Of a DNA stretch of 64,000 nucleotides, positions 26,152 through 33,960 are shown in pieces. This DNA comes from Stagnimonas aquatica (GTDB taxonomy: Bacteria > Pseudomonadota > Gammaproteobacteria > Nevskiales > Nevskiaceae), in the NCBI RefSeq assembly GCF_003730135.1, contig NZ_RJVO01000007.1:62001-126000 (forward strand), given 5' to 3'. Each line of letters opens with the position of its first letter. The first letter of the stretch is position 1. The position numbers were made by a program, and so were the translations under genes. Below the pieces are notes generated by a model, which did no database searches, was not told the DNA's origin, and was given only the letters and a program-made list of their open reading frames with translations.

Positions 26152-26794
26152 GCGGTTCGCGCGTTCGCGCTCTTTTGGCTTTGCAGGGTTTGAGGTCTTT
26201 TTTTCGCCTATTGGCGACTCACTTTTCTTTGCTTGTGCAAAGAAAAGTAAGCAAAAGAAAGCACACCCCTGCGTAGCGCCCGCTGCGGGGGCAAGCCTGC
26301 GATGCTCGGCCCAAAGGGGCCGCTCGCGAACTCGGCGCCCTATAGGCGCCTCAAACAGGCGCTCGCTGTTATCCCCCTTTGGTCCTCCGCTTCTCGGCGC
26401 TACGAAGGGGACCGGAACGTCCACAGCACGGCGGTCTCCGCCCGCCGCAACATCTACAGCAGGCGCGCGCTTCGCTCGCGCGAGGTCGGCGAAGCCGACG
26501 AGCCGGGGTGCTGTTGATGTGGCTTTTGACGTTCCCTCCCCCTTCGTAGCGCCGAGAAGCGCAGGGCTCCGGGGGTATGGAAGCCGGCGCATGTCTGAGG
26601 CGCCTATAGGGCGCCGAGTTCGCCGGCGTCCCCCGGAGACCGAGCATCGCAGGGTACCCCGCAGGGGCGCTACGCAGGGGCCTGCTTTCTTTTGCTTACT
26701 TTTCTTTGCAGGAGCAAAGAAAAGTGAGTCGCCAATAGGCGAAAAAAGGACCTCAAACAGCACACACAAAGCAGAGCGCGAACGCGCGAACCAC
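26152..26794. repeat. Large palindromic module, copy B (about 640 bp)
   Basis: Second copy of the module at 9439-10112, with the same outer arms, inner arms and central segment but more substitutions inside. Its outer right end reads GCGAACGCGCGAACCAC as in copy A. It occupies most of the 813-base gap between the second synthase gene and the gene at 26904. With copy A it brackets argD, the first phosphatase-like gene and both synthase genes. No protein gene is supported in this gap. Confidence 0.85.
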
Positions 26795-26903
26795 ACAGCC
26801 AAGCAGAGCAGCACGAAGGCGCGACCCACAAACAAAACAGCACGAAAGCACCGCCCCCAAGCGACAGCTTTCCCAAAACCCCCTTCAGCCAAGTGACCAC
26901 AAC

Positions 26904-28505
26904 ATGACCACCACCCTCTTCATCGGCCTCGACGGCTGCACCTACACCGTCCTCGACCAGATGACCCGCGAGCTACCGGGCGAAGGCCTGACCATGCCGT
27001 TCATGAAGTCGCTGATGGAACGCGGCGTGCGCGCCAAGCTGCGCTCCACGCCGAATCCGCTGACGCCGCCGGCCTGGACCTCGATCATGACCGGCAAGGG
27101 CCCAGGCGAGCACGGCGTGTTCGACTTCATCCGCGCCGAGGACCACGGCGGCGAGGTCTACTGGACGCTCTACGACGCCCGCGACATCGACAGCGAAATC
27201 ATCTGGGCCATCCTCTCGCGCAAGGGCAAGTCGGTGGCGGCGCTCAACTTCCCGCTCACCGCGCCGGCGCCGGAAGACCTGAAGGGCTCGATCGTGCCCG
27301 GCTTCATCCCGGCCAAGCACCTGCGCCGCAACACGCATCCGCGCGAGCTGTTCGAGCGCATCAAGCAGCAGATCCCGGGCTTCGACCCCAAGGAACTCGC
27401 CTGGGATTTCGACAAGGAGAAGCAGGCGATGGAATCGCTCTCCGCCGACGAGACCGCCAAGTGGGTGCGCTATCACCTGCCGCGCGAGGAGCAGTGGTTC
27501 AAGGTCGCCGAGTTCATCCTCAAGAACGACCGGCCCGACGTGATGGCGGTGATGTTCGACGGCACCGACAAGATCCAGCACCAGGCCTGGCCCTGGCTGG
27601 ACGCGGCCCTGCTGAAGGCCGAGCCGACGGAGCACGACCGCGAGATGCGCGCGGTCTGCCTGGAATATTTCCGCAACCTCGACGGCTACATCGAGAAGCT
27701 GGTGACGCTGGCCGGGCCGGAGGCGCAGGTGTTCTTCGCCAGCGACCACGGCTTCACCGCCTCGACCTTCGTGCTGCGCATCAACGCCTACCTGGCCGAG
27801 AAGGGCTATCTGAAGTGGGCGGAGAACGACGGTAGCGAGCAGGCGATCCGCCGCGAGGCCAGCGATTTCGCCAACCTCGACTGGGCGCAGACCACCGCCT
27901 ACTGCCGCACGCCGTCCTCCAACGGCATCCACATCCGCGTCGCCGCCAAGCCCGGCGATCCGGGCATCCAGCCGAAGGACTACGAGAGTTTCCGCGAACG
28001 CCTGATCGCCGACCTGCTGGCCCTGCGCGATCCCGACAGTGGCGAGCCGGTGATCGTCGACGTGCTCAAGCGCGAGGACTGGTTCCCGGGCCAGCACATG
28101 AACCGCGCCTGCGACCTCACCCTGGTGCTGCGCGATCACGGCTTCGTCTCGATCCGCAACCTCACGCCGGCGGTGGCGCAGCGCCCGCAGGCCATCGGCA
28201 CCCACCACCCGGACGGCATCTTCATGGCGGTCGGCCCCGGCATTCCGGCCGCCGGCATGGTCGGGCTGCGGCAGATCGTCGATGTCGCGCCCACCCTGCT
28301 CTATAGCGCCGGCCTGCCGGTGCCGGCCGACTTCGAGGGCGCCGCTGCTGAGAGCTTCTTCACCGCCGAGCAGCTCACCGCCCGACCGCCGAAGAAGGGC
28401 GCGCGCACCCGCGTCACCGAGCGCCGACAGCTCGGGCAGGAGATGGATGCCGGCGAGAAGAAGCAGATCATCGAGCAGCTGCAGATGCTCGGCTACATGG
28501 AATGA
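26904..28505 (+). CDS. Alkaline-phosphatase-family phosphodiesterase/pyrophosphatase-like enzyme
   Basis: 533 residues of the type I phosphodiesterase/nucleotide-pyrophosphatase branch. Metal and nucleophile motifs: Asp10 in FIGLDGCTY, Thr59 in PPAWTSIMTGKGPGEHG, DGTDKIQHQ in the middle, Asp281-His282 in FASDHGF, and His434-His435 in GTHHPDG. No signal peptide or membrane helix is visible. It likely hydrolyses or transfers a phosphate ester in the cytoplasm. It starts a tight plus-strand group with the acyltransferase (14-base gap) and ACP (22-base gap), placing it in the lipid locus. The substrate is unknown; it is the second member of this superfamily in the locus. Confidence 0.82.
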   Translation: MTTTLFIGLDGCTYTVLDQMTRELPGEGLTMPFMKSLMERGVRAKLRSTPNPLTPPAWTSIMTGKGPGEHGVFDFIRAEDHGGEVYWTLYDARDIDSEIIWAILSRKGKSVAALNFPLTAPAPEDLKGSIVPGFIPAKHLRRNTHPRELFERIKQQIPGFDPKELAWDFDKEKQAMESLSADETAKWVRYHLPREEQWFKVAEFILKNDRPDVMAVMFDGTDKIQHQAWPWLDAALLKAEPTEHDREMRAVCLEYFRNLDGYIEKLVTLAGPEAQVFFASDHGFTASTFVLRINAYLAEKGYLKWAENDGSEQAIRREASDFANLDWAQTTAYCRTPSSNGIHIRVAAKPGDPGIQPKDYESFRERLIADLLALRDPDSGEPVIVDVLKREDWFPGQHMNRACDLTLVLRDHGFVSIRNLTPAVAQRPQAIGTHHPDGIFMAVGPGIPAAGMVGLRQIVDVAPTLLYSAGLPVPADFEGAAAESFFTAEQLTARPPKKGARTRVTERRQLGQEMDAGEKKQIIEQLQMLGYME

Positions 28506-28519
28506 CGGCAGTTCTGTAG

Positions 28520-29302
28520 ATGAACACCGCGACCACCCAACTCAGCGCCACAGAACTGGTCGAACACGGCCTCTATGTCGGCGAGGGTCGTGGCTTGCTG
28601 ACGCCGCTGGTCTGCGAGCGGCCGGTGTGGCTGTTCGACCCGCGACGGATCAAGGACTGCGCCTTCGGCGCCTACGCCTACGTCAACGGCCAGTACACCA
28701 GCAGCCTCTACGACTGCGCAGTCGGCCGCTATACCTCGATTGCCGAGGCGGTAGTGGCCGGCGCCTACGAGCATCCGACCGAATGGCTCAGCTCGCATCC
28801 CTTCCTGTTCGCCGAGCCGCAGCAGTTCAAGGCCTTTCTGCGCCAGCCGGAATTCGCAAGGCTGGCGCCGGAGCCGCCGACGCAGAAGCAATGGCCTACG
28901 CATCAGACCACGATGATCGGCCACGATGTCTGGATCGGCGCCGGTGCCTTCATCAAGCGTGGCGTGCGCATCGGCGATGGCGCGGTGGTGGCTGCGCACG
29001 CGGTGGTGACCCGCGACGTGCCGCCCTACAGCATCGTCGCCGGCCAGCCGGCCAAGATCCTGCGCGGCCGCTTCGACAGCCGCAGCATCGAGCGCCTGCA
29101 GCGCCTGCAGTGGTGGCGCTACGACCTGGCGCCGCACAAGGCGACCATCGACTTCCGCCACATCCAGGGCGCGCTCGACGCCCTGGAGCAGCTGCTCGCC
29201 GAGGGCCGGCTGCTGCCCTACCAGAGCCAGACCAGCCGCATCACTCCGCAGCCGGACGGCCACTACGCGCTGACGGTGGTGGAGCCCCTGTATTCCTTCT
29301 GA
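28520..29302 (+). CDS. Left-handed beta-helix (hexapeptide) acyltransferase, CatB/Vat type
   Basis: 260 residues. Hexapeptide repeats run from about residue 50 to 175 (CAFGAYAYVNGQYTSSLYD, IGHDVWIGAGAFIKRGVRIG, VVAAHAVVTRDVPPYSIVAGQPAKILRGRF). The insert with SSHPFLF and the His before the last coils match xenobiotic/chloramphenicol-type O-acetyltransferases. It uses acetyl-CoA or an acyl-ACP donor; given the adjacent free-standing ACP, an acyl-ACP donor is possible but not shown. It sits between the phosphodiesterase-like gene and the ACP in a probable operon. Confidence 0.82.
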   Translation: MNTATTQLSATELVEHGLYVGEGRGLLTPLVCERPVWLFDPRRIKDCAFGAYAYVNGQYTSSLYDCAVGRYTSIAEAVVAGAYEHPTEWLSSHPFLFAEPQQFKAFLRQPEFARLAPEPPTQKQWPTHQTTMIGHDVWIGAGAFIKRGVRIGDGAVVAAHAVVTRDVPPYSIVAGQPAKILRGRFDSRSIERLQRLQWWRYDLAPHKATIDFRHIQGALDALEQLLAEGRLLPYQSQTSRITPQPDGHYALTVVEPLYSF

Positions 29303-29324
29303 CGATTGTTCACGGACAGCACCC

Positions 29325-29612
29325 ATGCCGCTCAGCAGCGACGACTACACCCAGAAGCTCATCACGCTCCTGGAAGACTTCACCCAGGACTGGGACCACG
29401 ACTACCGTGGCGCCATGCAGCGCGACACCCGGCTGTTCGCCGACCTCGCCTTCGAGTCCATCGACATCATCCAGCTGGTGGTGGCGATCCAGGAGGAGGT
29501 ACTGCGCGCCAAGGCGCCGTTCGAGAAACTCCTGATGCGCGAGGGCCGCTACGTGGACGACCTCTCGATTGGCCAGATCGCGGATTTTCTGGCGGTGCAG
29601 GCGGCGGGCTGA
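29325..29612 (+). CDS. Free-standing acyl carrier protein
   Basis: 95 residues, acidic, four-helix ACP. The phosphopantetheine site is Ser45 in LAFESIDIIQLVVAIQE, the usual xxSxD(I/L) pattern. An insertion of charged residues precedes it (DWDHDYRGAMQRD). It probably carries an acyl group for the hexapeptide acyltransferase upstream or for a CoA-to-ACP transfer step. It would be activated by a PPTase, perhaps the one fused to the second synthase. It is the last plus-strand gene before a convergent methyltransferase; a repeat pair lies in between. Confidence 0.88.
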   Translation: MPLSSDDYTQKLITLLEDFTQDWDHDYRGAMQRDTRLFADLAFESIDIIQLVVAIQEEVLRAKAPFEKLLMREGRYVDDLSIGQIADFLAVQAAG

Positions 29613-29625
29613 GATGTCCTTGACC

Positions 29626-29700
29626 CTGTCATTCCCGCGTAGGCGGGAATCCAGTTTTTCTCACGGCAGAGGACTGGATCCCCGCTTGCGCGGGGATGAC
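29626..29700. repeat. Pair of inverted palindromes (GTCATTCCCGCG family)
   Basis: Left unit: GTCATTCCCGCGTAGGCGGG then AATCCAG. Right unit, opposite orientation: CTGGATCCCCGC then TTGCGCGGGGATGAC. This is a widely distributed proteobacterial repeat. It lies between the convergent ACP and methyltransferase genes and may double as a bidirectional terminator. Confidence 0.8.
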
Positions 29701-29709
29701 GAAAACGGA

Positions 29710-30534
29710 TCAGCGCGCCTTGCGCGCCGCGACCAGCACGTAGTCCTCGCCGAGGTCGATGAACTGCTGGATACGCCGCGCCGAGCGCAGGATCGCCTCC
29801 CTCTTTTCGCCATCCAGCTGTGCCGCCACACGGTGCAGCGCCTGCACGAAGCGGACACGGGTCCAGTCGACGATGGACTCGATGCGGATGTCGGTGAAGC
29901 CGGCGGCGCGCAGGTGCGCGGCATAGGCGTCGGCGTCGTAGGCATTGGGATGATTGTCGAGCACCACGCCGCTGTTGACGGTCTGCTCGCCGCGCAGATA
30001 GACGGCGGGGTCGACTCCGCGACGCGGAATCATGTCGGTCAGCGCCAGACTGCCGCCGGGCTTGAGCACCCGCGCCGCCTCGCGCAGGAAGTCCGCACGG
30101 GTGTCGAAGTGAAAAGCACATTCCACCGACACCAGCTTATCGAAGCTGGCGTCGGCGAAATCCATGGCGGTGGCATTGCCCAGCTGCAAGCTGATGCGGT
30201 CGGCGTAGCCCTGCTCGGCGACGTAGCGGTGACCTTCATCAATACGCACCGGAGTGACGTCGATGCCGATGATCCACTCCGGCCGGCTGCGCCGTGCATA
30301 GACCACCGCGCCGGCGCCGTAGCCGCAACCGACATCCAGCACGCGATCACCGGGCGCGAGACCGGCGGTGGTCGCCACCAGCTCGGTGAGTGCCTCGCTC
30401 GCCTGCTCCAGCGTCAGATCGTCGCGGGTCCAGTAGCCGTAGTTGGCAAACGGCTGATTGCCGAACAGATCACCGCGCTCGCCGTGGCGGCGGGTGTAGT
30501 GGGTCACCACATCCTGGGTGTGGGCGGAAAGCAT
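29710..30534 (-). CDS. Class I SAM-dependent methyltransferase
   Basis: 274 residues. The Rossmann SAM-binding motif I is VLDVGCGYGAGA (about residue 75-86), motif II region IIGIDVTPVRI, motif IV/post region ISVECAFHFDTRADFLREAARVL with the downstream PGG. The NYGYWTRDD segment near residue 30 and the overall layout resemble O-/C-methyltransferases of specialised metabolism (sterol/tocopherol/macrolide type). ATG 30534 is preceded by AGGGAG and was preferred to a longer frame. It is divergent from the hydrolase at 30630 with a 95-base shared control region. A tailoring role on the lipid product is inference. Confidence 0.85.
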   Translation of the reverse strand: MLSAHTQDVVTHYTRRHGERGDLFGNQPFANYGYWTRDDLTLEQASEALTELVATTAGLAPGDRVLDVGCGYGAGAVVYARRSRPEWIIGIDVTPVRIDEGHRYVAEQGYADRISLQLGNATAMDFADASFDKLVSVECAFHFDTRADFLREAARVLKPGGSLALTDMIPRRGVDPAVYLRGEQTVNSGVVLDNHPNAYDADAYAAHLRAAGFTDIRIESIVDWTRVRFVQALHRVAAQLDGEKREAILRSARRIQQFIDLGEDYVLVAARKAR

Positions 30535-30629
30535 GCTCGACTCCCTGTCGTTGTTCGCCGTCTCTCCTCGGCTAGGGCGCAGTGTAGGCGGCAGCGCGGA
30601 ACGCGGCGAGTCCACCCGGCGCTTCGGCC

Positions 30630-31460
30630 ATGAGTCTTCCGCGACTCGCGCACCAACAGCTCGGCAGTGGACCCGAGGTGATCCTGGTTCATGGTCTGGG
30701 CGCCAACCGCGCCTTCTGGTTCGGCAATCTGGCGCTGAACCTCGCCGCCGACCACCGCGTCACGCTCTACGACCTGCGCGGCCACGGCTATAGCGAGCGC
30801 CCGGCCAGCGGCTACAGCGTCACCGACCACGCCGCCGACCTGCTGGCGCTGATGGACGAGCTGGCGATCCCGCAGGCGGCGCTGATCGGCCACAGCCTGG
30901 GCGGCGCGGTGGCGCTGGAACTGGCGGTGCAGGCCCCGCAGCGGGTGCGCCAGCTCGCCCTGCTCGACAGCCGCATCCAACGTCTGCAAGCCAGCATGTA
31001 TCTGCACGAAGTCGAACCGCTCTCGGCCTACGAGCAGGATGTCGCCCGTCGCGCCGGCGGCGACTGGCGGCAGGAGCCGGAAGTGGGCCTGCGCTTCATC
31101 GAGGCTGCGGCGCGGCTGATGCTGGCGAATCCCGGCGAAGGCCTGCGCGACGACTACACGCCGTTCGGCGAGGGCCGTGGCGCGCGGCGCGCGGCGCGGC
31201 AGTTCGTCGAACTGCTGGAGCGGACCACGTTGCGCCAGGACTTTCCCCAGCCCGGCGCCGAGCCGGCGCGTTACGGCGCGGTCGAAATGCCGACGCTGCT
31301 GCTCTACGCCCAGCCGAGCCGGGCGCTGAAATCCGCCGCCGCCCTGGCCGCCGCGCTGCCGCAGGCACGACTACAGACGCTCGCTGGCGTCGGGCACTTC
31401 TTCCCCATCACCCATCCGCAAGCCACCGCCGAGGCGGTGCGCGCGCTGCTGGCGCGCTAG
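30630..31460 (+). CDS. Alpha/beta-hydrolase
   Basis: 276 residues. Oxyanion region VHGLGANRAFW (from residue 20), nucleophile elbow GHSLGG with Ser89, C-terminal catalytic His in GVGHFFPI; the acid is probably the Asp/Glu after strand 6. No signal peptide is visible, so it is cytoplasmic. It could act as an editing or releasing thioesterase for the synthase, which has no thioesterase domain of its own; this is suggested only by position and by the absence of a releasing domain. It is divergent from the methyltransferase. Confidence 0.82.
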   Translation: MSLPRLAHQQLGSGPEVILVHGLGANRAFWFGNLALNLAADHRVTLYDLRGHGYSERPASGYSVTDHAADLLALMDELAIPQAALIGHSLGGAVALELAVQAPQRVRQLALLDSRIQRLQASMYLHEVEPLSAYEQDVARRAGGDWRQEPEVGLRFIEAAARLMLANPGEGLRDDYTPFGEGRGARRAARQFVELLERTTLRQDFPQPGAEPARYGAVEMPTLLLYAQPSRALKSAAALAAALPQARLQTLAGVGHFFPITHPQATAEAVRALLAR

Positions 31461-31494
31461 CCCCATGCACGGACGCCCTCACAAGCCTTGTGTT

Positions 31495-31518
31495 CCCTCC
31501 CCCGCTCGCGGGGGAGGG
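31495..31518. repeat. GC palindrome (CCCTCCCCCGC family)
   Basis: CCCTCCCCCGC-TC-GCGGGGGAGGG, followed by CTAGGGTGGGGG, between the hydrolase and the CoA-transferase. Same family as at 21178. Confidence 0.75.
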
Positions 31519-31631
31519 CTAGGGTGGGGGCGTTCCGCGCCACCAAGCACACCTCCTCAAAAGCTCGTCCCTGTCCCTCAGGGACTCCCTGCGTTCGCAG
31601 GCCAGAAGAGCCGTTCAAGTCTGAGCCCACC

Positions 31632-33947
31632 ATGAGCGATCTCTCCCACCTGCAAGTGCTGGAACTCAGCGGCCATCTCGCCGCCGCCGCCTGCGGCCAG
31701 TTGTTGCAGGGCTTTGGCGCGCGGCTGCTGCGGGTGCCGGTGAGCGCCCCCGGCTTCGAGTTGGATGCCGACGAAGACGCCTTCTACCACCAGGGCAAGG
31801 CCAAGGCGGTACTGGCCTACGAGAGCGCGGAATTCGCGCAGCGTCTGGCGCAGGCCGATGTGCTGCTCGACGGCGCTGGCCACGGCGTGCTGGCCGCCGC
31901 CGGCTGGAGCGCCGAGCGCCTGCGCGCGCTCAACCCCGGCCTGGTGCTGGTGCAGATCACGCCCCACGGCCAGGCCGGGCCCCTGGCGGCGGCACCGGCC
32001 AGCGATCTCACGCTCTACGCCGCCAGCGGCCTGATGCGCAGCACCGGCAGCGGCGAGCGCGAGCCGCTCAACGCCCGGCCGCGCATCGTCGAACTCACCG
32101 GCGGCATGAATGCCTTCTTCGCGGTGATGGCGGCGCTGCTGCGGCGCACGCGCGAAGGCGGCGGCGACTGCATCGACCTCGCGCTGCGCGAGTCGGCCAT
32201 GGAAAACATCGAGGTCGCACTCGCCGAATATCTCGCCAACGGCAAGATCGCCCGTCGCAACGGCGACCAGCACGCGATGGTGCCCTGGCGTACCTACCCC
32301 TGCGCCGACGGCGAGATCGCGGCGCTGGGCGGGCCGATCCGCCACTGGCTGAAGGCTGCCGCGCAGTTCGAGGCTCCGGCGCTGCTGAGCGAGAAGCTCG
32401 CCGACATGGGCGGCCGCATCGCCCACCGCGCCGAGACCGAGGCCCTGCTCAAGCCCTGGCTGGCGACACGCAGCCGCGAGCAACTGTTCCACTGGGGCCA
32501 GCAGCAAGGCCTGGCCTGGGCGCCGCTGCGCAGCCTGCCCGAGGCGCTGGCCGATCCGCAGCACGCGGCGCGCGGCTACTTCCACGAGCGCGTCGGCGCC
32601 GACGGCCAGAGCCGCCGACTGCCGAGCGCGCCGTTCCGGCCCGAGCGCTGCGCCTGGTCAGAACGATCGCGCGGAGCCGAGTCGTGGAGCACGCGCTCTA
32701 CCACAGAGCCCCTCCCCCCTCGCGGGGGAGGGGTTGGGGAGAGGGGGGACTTTGATTCACAGGCCGCACCGTTTGCCGGCCTGCGGGTGCTGGACTTCAG
32801 CCACGACTGGGCCGGCCCGCATGCGGCGCGGCTCTATGCCGACTACGGCGCCGAGGTCATCAAGATCGAATATCCGCGCCGCCTCGACGGCATGCGCGGC
32901 GGCTATCCCGACAAGATCAACGCCCACCCGCGCTTCTGGCAGCTGCACCGGGGCAAGCGCTCGCTGACCCTGGATCTGAAGCTGGAAGCGCACCGCGCGG
33001 TACTTGATGCCCTGGTCCGCGACGCCGATCTGCTGATCGAGAACTCCCGCCCCGGCGTGATGGCGCGCAAGGGCTATGGGCCGGAGCGCCTGCGCGCGCT
33101 GAATCCCAGGCTGGTGACGGTGGCGCTGTCGGCCTTCGGCGCCAGCGGCCCCTATGCGAGCTACGCCGGTTACGGCGGCACCCTGGAGGCGGCCAGCGGC
33201 CTGCAATCGCTCACCGCCTATGCCGAGGGCGGCCCGGCCTACCGGGTGCGCGAGATGGACGTGATGAACGGCCTGATGGGCGCCTGCGCCGCCGCGCTCG
33301 GGCTCTACTGCCGCACGCTCGATGGCCAGGGTCAGTGGATCGACGTTTCCGAATGCGAGACCACCGCCTGGTTCGTGGCGCCGCTGTTTGCCGAGGCGGC
33401 GCGCCACGGCCAGCCGCCGCCGCTGGGCAACCACCATCCGCAATGGGCGCCGCAGGGCTGCTATCCGGCCGCCGGCGAGGATCAATGGCTGACGCTGAGC
33501 GTGCGCAGCGAGGCCGAGTGGCAGGCGCTGGCACGGCGGCTGGGCGGCGCCGGGCTGGCCAGCGATCCGCGCTACGCCAGTGCCGAACGGCGTCGTCAGA
33601 ACCATGCCGAACTCGATGCGCGGATCGCCGACTGGAGCCGGGGCCGCAATGCCGGCGAGTCGGCGGCCCTGCTGAATGCCGACGGCATCGCCGCCGCGCC
33701 GGTGGCCAGCGTCGCCGACCTCGCCAGCGACCCGCAATTGCAGGCGCGCGGCTGGTTCGCGGAGCTGGACGCGGGCCTGCGCCTGCCCGGCCTGCCGTTC
33801 CGCCTGGCACGCGGCGGCGGCGCGGTACGCTCGCGCGGCCCCGACCTGGGCGAGGCCAATGCCCACTACTACCGTGCGGCCGGCCAAGAGGCCGCGCTGC
33901 CCTCGCTGAACCCGGCACAACTGGGCACCGCCTATGCCCGCGACTAA
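31632..33947 (+). CDS. Tandem (fused) family III CoA-transferase, CaiB/BaiF type
   Basis: 771 residues made of two complete CaiB/BaiF-like halves (about 1-345 and 375-771). Family III enzymes move CoA between carboxylic acids through an aspartyl intermediate. The second half has the expected Asp543 (REMDVMNGLMGA) and typical motifs (FSHDWAGPHAARLYADYGAEVIKIE, GQWIDVSECE). In the first half the equivalent position appears to be Glu154 (IVELTGGMNAF), so that half may be inactive. The linker contains a palindromic repeat read as PLPPRGGGVGERGD. ATG 31632 was chosen since the first domain starts right after it. It may activate a carboxylic acid as a CoA thioester starter or remove a product from CoA in the lipid locus. 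Confidence 0.85.
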   Translation: MSDLSHLQVLELSGHLAAAACGQLLQGFGARLLRVPVSAPGFELDADEDAFYHQGKAKAVLAYESAEFAQRLAQADVLLDGAGHGVLAAAGWSAERLRALNPGLVLVQITPHGQAGPLAAAPASDLTLYAASGLMRSTGSGEREPLNARPRIVELTGGMNAFFAVMAALLRRTREGGGDCIDLALRESAMENIEVALAEYLANGKIARRNGDQHAMVPWRTYPCADGEIAALGGPIRHWLKAAAQFEAPALLSEKLADMGGRIAHRAETEALLKPWLATRSREQLFHWGQQQGLAWAPLRSLPEALADPQHAARGYFHERVGADGQSRRLPSAPFRPERCAWSERSRGAESWSTRSTTEPLPPRGGGVGERGDFDSQAAPFAGLRVLDFSHDWAGPHAARLYADYGAEVIKIEYPRRLDGMRGGYPDKINAHPRFWQLHRGKRSLTLDLKLEAHRAVLDALVRDADLLIENSRPGVMARKGYGPERLRALNPRLVTVALSAFGASGPYASYAGYGGTLEAASGLQSLTAYAEGGPAYRVREMDVMNGLMGACAAALGLYCRTLDGQGQWIDVSECETTAWFVAPLFAEAARHGQPPPLGNHHPQWAPQGCYPAAGEDQWLTLSVRSEAEWQALARRLGGAGLASDPRYASAERRRQNHAELDARIADWSRGRNAGESAALLNADGIAAAPVASVADLASDPQLQARGWFAELDAGLRLPGLPFRLARGGGAVRSRGPDLGEANAHYYRAAGQEAALPSLNPAQLGTAYARD
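32709..32734. repeat. GC palindrome inside the CoA-transferase gene
   Basis: CCCCTCCCCCCTCGCGGGGG then AGGGG, followed by TTGGGGAGAGGGGGG; a member of the same family as 21178, 31495 and 41324, but located within the coding sequence exactly in the interdomain linker. Confidence 0.8.
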
Positions 33948-33960
33948 GGAGAAACCCACC

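Noticed and set aside
25145-26896. 583-codon frame running from the second synthase gene through module B
   Set aside because: Out of frame with the DH-PPTase part and then reads through the palindrome; no domain.
28493-29326. 277-codon minus-strand open frame opposite the hexapeptide acyltransferase
   Set aside because: Mirror of a well-supported gene; composition is atypical and it lacks motifs.
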